From positions 1 through 6,892 of the forward strand of contig JAFXWR010000006.1 in assembly GCA_017542725.1 (NCBI GenBank): DNA of 6,892 bases. Reading direction: 5' to 3'. Both the position numbers and the translations under genes were made by a program. The notes below the pieces were generated by a model that was given only the letters and a program-made list of their open reading frames with translations, did no database searches and was not told the DNA's origin. Origin of the DNA: Lachnospiraceae bacterium. GTDB lineage: Bacteria > Bacillota_A > Clostridia > Lachnospirales > Lachnospiraceae. Positions 1 through 3,975 of the stretch are shown in pieces (position 1 is the stretch's first letter; every line of letters starts with the position of its first letter).

Positions 1-1242
1 ACTGAACCAGCTGCTGTGTCATACTGCGCTAGTGTAGCTGCAAATGGGATTAAAAAACTTGGCGATGAGATTCGGTCTATCGACGTCATAGCTAGTAAGA
101 ACATACTTAAGAATGCCATGTCGGCAGGTCTTCCAAATACCAGCAAGGTTGGTGTAAATTATGCTGCAGGTATAGGTGCTACTCACGGCGACCCTAAAAA
201 TGTTTTGAATGTAAATAATGGTGTAAAAGAAGAAGATTATGTTATAGCGGAGCAGATGATAAAGGAAGGCAAGATAAAAGTAGGCATATCGAAAGAGCCA
301 AATCTTTTATATATAAAAGTAACTGTAAAAGGTAAGAGCCACGAAGCAAGTTGCACTATAGCAGATGCTCATACAAATGTTGTTGAGATAAGAGTTGACA
401 ATAAAGTGACATTTGAAAATAAAGGCAATGCCAATAATAAAGAAGAGCATATACCAGCTCATGAGATTGCTGAGTTACTCAGTATAGAAGATATAGTTGT
501 GTTCTGTGACAAATATCTTGATGTAGAGCACGATGATATAGAGATACTTAAGAAAGCCGAAGAGTTAAATATGGCAATTAGTAAAGAAGGGCTTTCGCAT
601 AATTATGGATTATCAGTAGGAAAGAATATCAGAGAACTTCTTGAAGCAGGCAATATGCACAATGCAAATAGAACAAGAGCGATAATGAGAACTACAGCTG
701 CGGCAGATGCTCGTATGGCAGGAGCACCATTTCCAGTGGTTGCAAATAGTGGAAGTGGTAATCAAGGTATCACACTAAGCGTGCCAATAATTTCTTATGC
801 AAAAGATATGAAGGTTAGTGATGAGAAAAAATATAAAGCACTTGCAGTTTCAAATCTTGTATCTATTTACATAAAGAGTAAGTTTGGAACACTCTCAGCA
901 TTTTGTGGAGCTATGGTTGCATCAATTGGTGCAGGCTGTGGCATTTGCTATCTTTATGATGGTGATTATAATGACATAGCTGCAGTCATTCACAATATGG
1001 TAGGGTCTCTCACTGGTATGATTTGCGACGGCGCAAAACCTGACTGCGCACTTAAGATATATAGCGGCCTTGAGACAGCAATATTTTCATCAAGACTTGC
1101 GATGAAGGGCAAGAGAGTAAGTAAGGATGATGGCATAGTATGTGAAGATGTAGAGAAGACCATAGATAATATTGCCGAGGTGTCAGTAAAATGCTCCTCT
1201 GAGGTGGATGATATAGTGCTGGGGATGATGATAAATAAGTAG
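1..1242 (+). CDS. cyuA: L-cysteine desulfidase / UPF0597 family (CyuA-like), 5' end missing
   Basis: The frame is open from base 1 (TEPAAVSYC...) to TAG at 1240-1242, giving 413 codons. The start lies upstream of the window, and the GTG at 16 is internal. The first visible residues, TEP, match the end of the N-terminal GCTEP motif of this family, whose cysteine would lie just outside the window. Three further family-type cysteines are visible at residues 302 (FCGAM), 342 and 349 (ICDGAKPDC); C313 and C316 are nearby. With the N-terminal cysteine these are the expected ligands of a catalytic [4Fe-4S] cluster. Known members break L-cysteine into pyruvate, ammonia and sulfide in the cytoplasm, and YhaM/CyuA of enterobacteria belongs here. 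Other landmarks are NRTRAIMRTTAAADARMAGAP and SGSGNQGI. No clear terminator follows. It looks like an intact core metabolic gene flanking an accessory region. The family call is firm; the substrate is inferred. Confidence 0.9.
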   Translation, partial: TEPAAVSYCASVAANGIKKLGDEIRSIDVIASKNILKNAMSAGLPNTSKVGVNYAAGIGATHGDPKNVLNVNNGVKEEDYVIAEQMIKEGKIKVGISKEPNLLYIKVTVKGKSHEASCTIADAHTNVVEIRVDNKVTFENKGNANNKEEHIPAHEIAELLSIEDIVVFCDKYLDVEHDDIEILKKAEELNMAISKEGLSHNYGLSVGKNIRELLEAGNMHNANRTRAIMRTTAAADARMAGAPFPVVANSGSGNQGITLSVPIISYAKDMKVSDEKKYKALAVSNLVSIYIKSKFGTLSAFCGAMVASIGAGCGICYLYDGDYNDIAAVIHNMVGSLTGMICDGAKPDCALKIYSGLETAIFSSRLAMKGKRVSKDDGIVCEDVEKTIDNIAEVSVKCSSEVDDIVLGMMINK

Positions 1243-1255
1243 GTTATGGAAAAAG

Positions 1256-1306
1256 TGCAAAACGTGTAATTTCTGTCTTATAAAAACTTGCAAAACGTGT
1301 AATTTC
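1256..1306. repeat. Two 18-bp direct repeats, 33 bp apart, upstream of a promoter
   Basis: TGCAAAACGTGTAATTTC occurs at 1256-1273 and again, identically, at 1289-1306. The start-to-start distance of 33 bp is close to three helical turns, so both copies face the same side of the DNA. The second copy ends 11 bp before the TTGACT box at 1318. This geometry suggests a tandem binding site for a regulator of the DUF4869/ATPase unit. No matching site was seen next to the XRE gene, so the regulator is unknown. Confidence 0.65.
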
Positions 1307-1317
1307 GGTTGAAAGTA

Positions 1318-1346
1318 TTGACTTTTTTTAATGTGTGGTATTATAT
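1318..1346 (+). promoter_or_regulatory. Candidate distal promoter of the DUF4869 operon
   Basis: A TTGACT -35 box (1318-1323), 17-bp spacer and TTATAT -10 box (1341-1346) read towards the DUF4869 gene. A preceding TGTG (1333-1336) adds little. It would start RNA near 1353, giving a leader of over 100 nt that contains the 1396-1422 inverted repeat. This is predicted from box match and spacing only. Confidence 0.45.
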
Positions 1347-1385
1347 ATGAAAGAATTGTTATATGAAGCAACAAAATTCGTTTAA
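1347..1385 (+). pseudogene. Remnant copy of the DUF4869 gene 3' end (12 codons plus stop)
   Basis: These 39 bases read MKELLYEATKFV-stop. The end of the downstream DUF4869 gene (1866-1904) reads MKELLDEATKFI-stop. By direct comparison 32 of 39 bases and 10 of 12 residues are identical. Most base changes are silent or conservative (TTG/CTT Leu, AAA/AAG Lys, Val/Ile, TAA/TAG), which points to a diverged protein-coding paralogue rather than a recent exact duplication. There is no ribosome binding site, the ATG abuts a -10 box, and no convincing similarity extends in frame further upstream. The best reading is the tail of a second, mostly deleted DUF4869 gene. Confidence 0.6.
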
Positions 1386-1395
1386 TAAGTATATT

Positions 1396-1426
1396 CAGTT
1401 GTCAAAAAATATTTGACAACTGTCAA
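1396..1426. promoter_or_regulatory. Overlapping inverted repeats on the -35 box (candidate operator)
   Basis: CAGTTGTCAAA (1396-1406) and TTTGACAACTG (1412-1422) form a perfect 11-bp inverted repeat around AAATA. The right arm also starts a second palindrome, TTGACA-AC-TGTCAA (1413-1426). This gives three TGTCAA-type half-sites in alternating orientation. The middle one is the TTGACA -35 box itself, so a bound dimer would block the promoter. In RNA from the distal promoter the 11-bp repeat could fold as a hairpin, but no T-tract follows, so a simple terminator is unlikely. Confidence 0.6.
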
Positions 1427-1441
1427 TATCTAATATTAATA
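1413..1441 (+). promoter_or_regulatory. Candidate proximal promoter of the DUF4869 operon
   Basis: A perfect TTGACA -35 box (1413-1418), 17-bp spacer and TTAATA -10 box (1436-1441) lie just upstream of the GGGGTGAG ribosome binding site (1456-1463). RNA would start near 1448, giving a leader of about 20 nt. The -35 box sits inside overlapping palindromes, which suggests repression. Confidence 0.5.
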
Positions 1442-1466
1442 ATTATTAAGTAAACGGGGTGAGAAC

Positions 1467-1904
1467 ATGTTAAATATCTATTTTGGAAATATGGAAGAAG
1501 CAATATATGATCCTTCAATGTATTTTAGAAATCAATATGAGGAAAAGTGGATAACTGATGAAATATCTAAAAGAATTATAAAAGAAATAGATAATTCAAA
1601 AGTAATAGACAAAAAGGTAATTGAGAGTCCAGTTTTAGGAAGTATAACTCCAAATGATTTATCAGGGGGTGCTAAAACATTAATACTTATAGCTCATGAT
1701 AAAAAAAATATTTTTAATGCTACGACTTGTGGTGAAAACTGTGCAGGTTTATTATTGGAATTAGCAAAGGATAGAAATATAACTATAAATTTGAGATACA
1801 TAATGGACTTTGGCGAGGGTGAGTTTAAAATAAAGATTAAGAATAGTGGCAAGATTGTAAAGAATATGAAAGAACTTTTAGATGAAGCAACAAAGTTCAT
1901 ATAG
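1467..1904 (+). CDS. DUF4869 domain protein, function unknown
   Basis: A 145-residue soluble protein with ATG at 1467, preceded by GGGGTGAG at 1456-1463. I recognise the whole length as DUF4869 from its landmarks: N-terminal MLNIYFGNMEEAIYDPS, central ESPVLGSITPNDLSGGAKTL, ATTCGENCA (two cysteines four residues apart), and C-terminal NLRYIMDFGEGEF and MKELLDEATKF. There is no signal peptide or membrane segment, and no catalytic motif I can assign. The LSGGAKTL stretch superficially resembles an ABC signature, but there is no Walker motif here. The ATPase gene starts 10 bp after the stop, and its ribosome binding site overlaps this stop codon, so the two are almost certainly co-translated and probably work together. 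A 12-codon copy of this gene's end lies upstream at 1347-1385. The family call rests on memory of the family, not on a search. Confidence 0.8.
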   Translation: MLNIYFGNMEEAIYDPSMYFRNQYEEKWITDEISKRIIKEIDNSKVIDKKVIESPVLGSITPNDLSGGAKTLILIAHDKKNIFNATTCGENCAGLLLELAKDRNITINLRYIMDFGEGEFKIKIKNSGKIVKNMKELLDEATKFI

Positions 1905-1910
1905 GGGGTG
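1903..1910 (+). promoter_or_regulatory. Ribosome binding site that sets a TTG start for the ATPase gene
   Basis: AGGGGGTG overlaps the last two bases of the DUF4869 stop codon and sits 4 bp before TTG at 1915. The ATG at 1882, in the same frame, has no such site and lies inside the DUF4869 gene, so TTG 1915 is the better start. Confidence 0.7.
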
Positions 1911-1914
1911 TGTC

Positions 1915-2889
1915 TTGAAGGGTGAAATAAAAGTAAACATTCATAACAATAAAGTTACTTATGATTTTGTTCTAAAAAGAAATATAACGATAATTCGTGG
2001 TAATAGTGGAACAGGTAAAACCACCTTGTATAAATTGGTTTCTGACTACATGAAAGACAATAAAGGCAGCGGCGTAAAAATAACAATGAGCAGCGGAGAC
2101 TCTTGTATTGCACTTAATGATACAGACTTTGATAATCAAATCAAAAAAACAAAAAATTCAGTAGTATTTATTGATGAAGGTTTTAATGGTTTTAAAAATG
2201 CTGAAAGTACCAATGATTTTATCCGAAGAATAAAAAATACTGATAACTACTATGTAATATTTAGTAGAGAAAGTTTTGATAAGATTCCGTCAAGCATAGA
2301 AGAAATTTATGAAATTAAAACAAATAAGAGTAAACATACATTAAAGAGGTTTTATGAAATAAATAAAAACCATAGACTTAATGTAAATATTAGCAAAAAA
2401 GATAATTTTGTATTACTGATAACAGAGGATTCTAAATCGAGCAAGCAATTTTTTAAAGAATATTATAAAGAATCAAGTATTAAAGTGGAGTCGGCAAATG
2501 GTAATTCAAATATAATAAAAATGATAAAAGAGAATGAAAAATCGGGCTTGATGGTGATAGTAGATGGTGCGGCATTTTCACCATACATTGATAAGGTATA
2601 TAAAATATGCAAGTATAATACGAGAATAAATATATGTCTACCTGAATCATTTGAATGGATGATTTTAAAATCTGGAGTTTTAAAAGGTAAGCAAATAAAT
2701 GAAGCCTTAAATAATACTTCTGAAATAATTGACATAACAAAATATTTTAGCTGGGAAAAGTTTTTTACATATTTCTTAGAAGATATAACAAAAGATAAAA
2801 AACTAACAAAATATGAAAAAAAGAATATTTCAGCATATTATCTTAATGAAGAAAATATGAAAAAAATAGCAGCGGTTATAGGACTATAG
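1915..2889 (+). CDS. P-loop ATPase with C-terminal TOPRIM-like region
   Basis: With the TTG start at 1915 the protein has 324 residues. The N-terminal part is a very compact P-loop domain: Walker A GNSGTGKT at 29-36, Walker B VVFIDE at 83-88, and a following strand YVIFSRES at 113-120. The Walker motifs are only about 50 residues apart and no ABC signature is evident. The C-terminal half (about 165-260) resembles a TOPRIM fold. It has a strand ending in acidic LLITED (E171), a glycine-containing turn (SANGNSN), and a strand ending in VIVDG (D217), then PESFEW at 243-248. The second aspartate of the usual DxD is replaced (DGA). This order recalls OLD-like and related defence ATPases, but that link is inferred from motif order. 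It is coupled to the DUF4869 gene. A role in defence or in acting on nucleic acid is plausible but unproven. Confidence 0.7.
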   Translation: MKGEIKVNIHNNKVTYDFVLKRNITIIRGNSGTGKTTLYKLVSDYMKDNKGSGVKITMSSGDSCIALNDTDFDNQIKKTKNSVVFIDEGFNGFKNAESTNDFIRRIKNTDNYYVIFSRESFDKIPSSIEEIYEIKTNKSKHTLKRFYEINKNHRLNVNISKKDNFVLLITEDSKSSKQFFKEYYKESSIKVESANGNSNIIKMIKENEKSGLMVIVDGAAFSPYIDKVYKICKYNTRINICLPESFEWMILKSGVLKGKQINEALNNTSEIIDITKYFSWEKFFTYFLEDITKDKKLTKYEKKNISAYYLNEENMKKIAAVIGL

Positions 2890-3156
2890 CATATAACAAA
2901 ACAAATAAACCTATGTGAAAAGGCAACTAGTAATGATTTCTTATTAGTTCGCTTAAGAAAGCATAATCATTTAATTGCAGTTACTTTTCCAGTGACCGAT
3001 AAAGTGATTGACATGACCGATATGATGACCGATTTAACTACCCCAAAGACAAGAATATTACCCAAGAAAATATTAAAAGATAACAAATATGCCAAGAGAC
3101 AACCACCTACCTTATTCAAACTTAATAAATACCAACAAACTATCAAGCGGATTTGA
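2890..3156 (+). pseudogene. 88-codon open frame, possible 3' remnant of a lost gene
   Basis: After the ATPase stop (2887-2889) the same frame stays open for 88 codons to TGA at 3154-3156. The C-terminal half looks protein-like and basic (TTPKTRILPKKILKDNKY, then QPPTLFKLNKYQQTIKRI). Its TGA overlaps the ATG of the next ORF as TGATG, a typical translational-coupling junction. No good ribosome binding site or start was found; GTG 2992, GTG 3004 and ATG 3013 are the candidates, with only a weak AAAGTG before 3013. I do not recognise the family. It may be the tail of a gene whose front was lost, a small real gene starting at 3013, or a chance open frame. An antisense frame over 2967-3167 has no ribosome binding site and is judged a shadow. 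Confidence 0.3.
2925..2949 (+). other. Stem-loop after the ATPase gene, no T-tract
   Basis: AACTAGTAA (2925-2933) can pair with TTATTAGTT (2941-2949), nine pairs including one G-U, around a 7-nt loop. The following bases are CGCTTAAG, so it lacks the T-run of an intrinsic terminator. It may stabilise the 3' end of the mRNA or be incidental. Confidence 0.35.
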
Positions 3157-3359
3157 TGATATTCCATATATCGTATAAGGATGGTGACTATAGCGGCGAT
3201 AGAAATGATAGATTTTTTGTGGATATGACAGAAGATAGTGTAAATGAGATATTTAAAGAATTTATAAACTTATCAAAAATAGAAGAAGAAATAACCACTG
3301 ATGTGAGACCGGGGGGAGGGGAGGAGAGGTGGTTGAATGAGTATTATATAAAGAAATAA
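3156..3359 (+). CDS. Hypothetical 67-residue acidic protein
   Basis: A small ORF with ATG at 3156; a TTG directly before it at 3153 is an alternative start. There is only a weak AAGCGG (3145-3150) upstream, but the ATG overlaps the stop of the preceding 88-codon frame (TGATG), so coupled translation is likely. The protein is soluble and acidic (DGDYSGDRNDRFFVDMTEDS, then a probable helix EIFKEFINLSKIEEEI) and ends RPGGGEERWLNEYYIKK. The RPGGGEERW part is encoded by an unusually G-rich tract (3311-3332) in otherwise AT-rich DNA. A strong terminator begins 34 bp after the stop, which supports transcription through this ORF. I recognise no family. It could be an intact small protein or a C-terminal fragment. 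Confidence 0.45.
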   Translation: MIFHISYKDGDYSGDRNDRFFVDMTEDSVNEIFKEFINLSKIEEEITTDVRPGGGEERWLNEYYIKK

Positions 3360-3393
3360 TTTTTGCTTTATAAATATGGATGAATTTGATGAG

Positions 3394-3419
3394 AGACGAA
3401 TCGTGAGGTTCGTCTTTTT
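3394..3419 (+). terminator. Intrinsic terminator after the 67-aa ORF
   Basis: AGACGAATC (3394-3402) pairs with GGTTCGTCT (3407-3415), nine pairs with one T-G, around a GTGA (GNRA-type) tetraloop, followed by T5 (3415-3419). It ends rightward transcription before the minus-strand XRE gene. The other strand has no T-run, so it is not clearly bidirectional. Confidence 0.8.
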
Positions 3420-3440
3420 GTTTGTCAGAAATATAGATTT

Positions 3441-3755
3441 TTATCTTGCTGTGAACGAATTAATTAGATTTGTCAGCGTATTTAGCTGATTTGATGTCAA
3501 AAGGGATAACTGTTTAATTAATTTGTTTAATGCGGAAGGGTTTTCTATATCATCATTAAAGAAATCTGCAGGAGTGATTTCTAAAAAGTTGCAAATGTTA
3601 AAAAACATAGACATTGAGGGTAATGCCTTGTTCGTTTCTATGTTGTTAATATAGGCTGGATTTTGACCTAGTTTTATGCTCATATCACGGGCCGAAACAT
3701 CCTTTTCTTCGCGAAGTTTTGATAGGCGAAGGGCGAAATTTTCATCGTTAATCAT
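3441..3755 (-). CDS. XRE-family helix-turn-helix transcriptional regulator
   Basis: A 104-residue protein on the minus strand. ATG is at 3755-3753, with AGGAG on the minus strand (plus positions 3761-3765) 5 bp before it. Residues about 8-62 form a Cro/C1-type HTH: LRLSKLREEKDVSARDMSIK, then LGQNPAYINNIETNKALPSM as the recognition part, then the FFNICNFLEITPADFF helix typical of the family. The C-terminal helix (about 72-101, LNKLIKQLSLLTSNQLNTLT) is probably for dimerisation. It is divergent from mod across a 220-bp gap, an arrangement common for controllers of restriction-modification genes. Two related palindromes lie in that gap. The HTH assignment is firm; control of mod is inferred, and a more general or phage-derived regulator is also possible. 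Confidence 0.85.
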   Translation of the reverse strand: MINDENFALRLSKLREEKDVSARDMSIKLGQNPAYINNIETNKALPSMSMFFNICNFLEITPADFFNDDIENPSALNKLIKQLSLLTSNQLNTLTNLINSFTAR

Positions 3756-3802
3756 GCGAACTCCTAGTGGAAAACTGATAAGAAAACAAATATTTTAGTC
3801 TA

Positions 3803-3808
3803 ATTATA
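3803..3808 (-). promoter_or_regulatory. Candidate -10 box for the XRE gene
   Basis: TATAAT on the minus strand (ATTATA on plus) lies about 50 bp before the XRE start. No good -35 box is found at the usual spacing. TTAG (3795-3798) and CTAA (3817-3820) flank it as short inverted arms, which could belong to an autoregulatory site. Confidence 0.35.
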
Positions 3809-3850
3809 TAATATATCTAACAAAATATGGATTTATATAGGATTTAAACA

Positions 3851-3879
3851 TACACAAAGGGGTAAATATATGATATAAT
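3851..3879 (+). promoter_or_regulatory. Promoter of mod with extended -10 box
   Basis: TGATATAAT (3871-3879) is a consensus TATAAT with the TGn extension. A TACACA -35 box (3851-3856, four of six matches) lies 17 bp upstream. RNA would start near 3886, about 90 nt before the mod ATG. The -10 box lies within the palindrome TGATATAATCA. Confidence 0.65.
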
Positions 3880-3912
3880 CAAACTATATAGACATTTTAT
3901 GTGATTAAATCA
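3871..3912. promoter_or_regulatory. Paired palindromes, candidate XRE operator
   Basis: TGATATAATCA (3871-3881) and TGATTAAATCA (3902-3912) are related 11-bp palindromes with TGAT/ATCA arms, exactly 31 bp apart or three helical turns. The first covers the mod -10 box and the second lies about 20 bp into the transcribed leader. This fits cooperative repression of mod by the adjacent XRE protein. AT-richness makes one such palindrome easy to find by chance; the matched pair is the stronger evidence. Confidence 0.5.
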
Positions 3913-3975
3913 TTAATACAAGCAATTTGTGGGTTTTTTATTAATATATAAAAATCAAGTATAAAGGAGACATAT

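Noticed and set aside
16..18. GTG as the start of the cysteine desulfidase gene
   Set aside because: The frame is open to base 1 and the preceding codons TEPAA continue a family motif, so the real start is outside the window.
1256..1306. CRISPR-like repeat-spacer unit
   Set aside because: There are only two 18-bp copies with a 15-bp gap and no further units or cas genes; a regulatory repeat is more likely.
1183..1374. 63-codon minus-strand frame
   Set aside because: It overlaps the desulfidase end and the repeat region, has low-complexity His/Ile/Leu content and no ribosome binding site; it is a shadow.
1363..1416. 17-codon ORF starting ATG AAG CAA CAA in the leader
   Set aside because: It has no ribosome binding site, and the local similarity to 1882 is explained better in the other frame as the DUF4869 tail copy.
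1882..1884. ATG 1882 as start of the ATPase gene
   Set aside because: It lies inside the DUF4869 gene without a ribosome binding site, whereas TTG 1915 has AGGGGGTG at proper spacing.
2925..2949. Hairpin as terminator of the DUF4869/ATPase operon
   Set aside because: No T-tract follows the stem; the first convincing terminator is at 3394-3419.
2967..3167. 66-codon minus-strand frame with hydrophobic translation
   Set aside because: It has no ribosome binding site and its hydrophobic look arises from the complement of a Lys/Asn-rich plus frame.
3913..3950. Terminator or attenuator in the mod leader (ACAAGCAATTTGT, then T6)
   Set aside because: The possible stem is only about four pairs and the T-run is separated from it by GGG, too weak to support.
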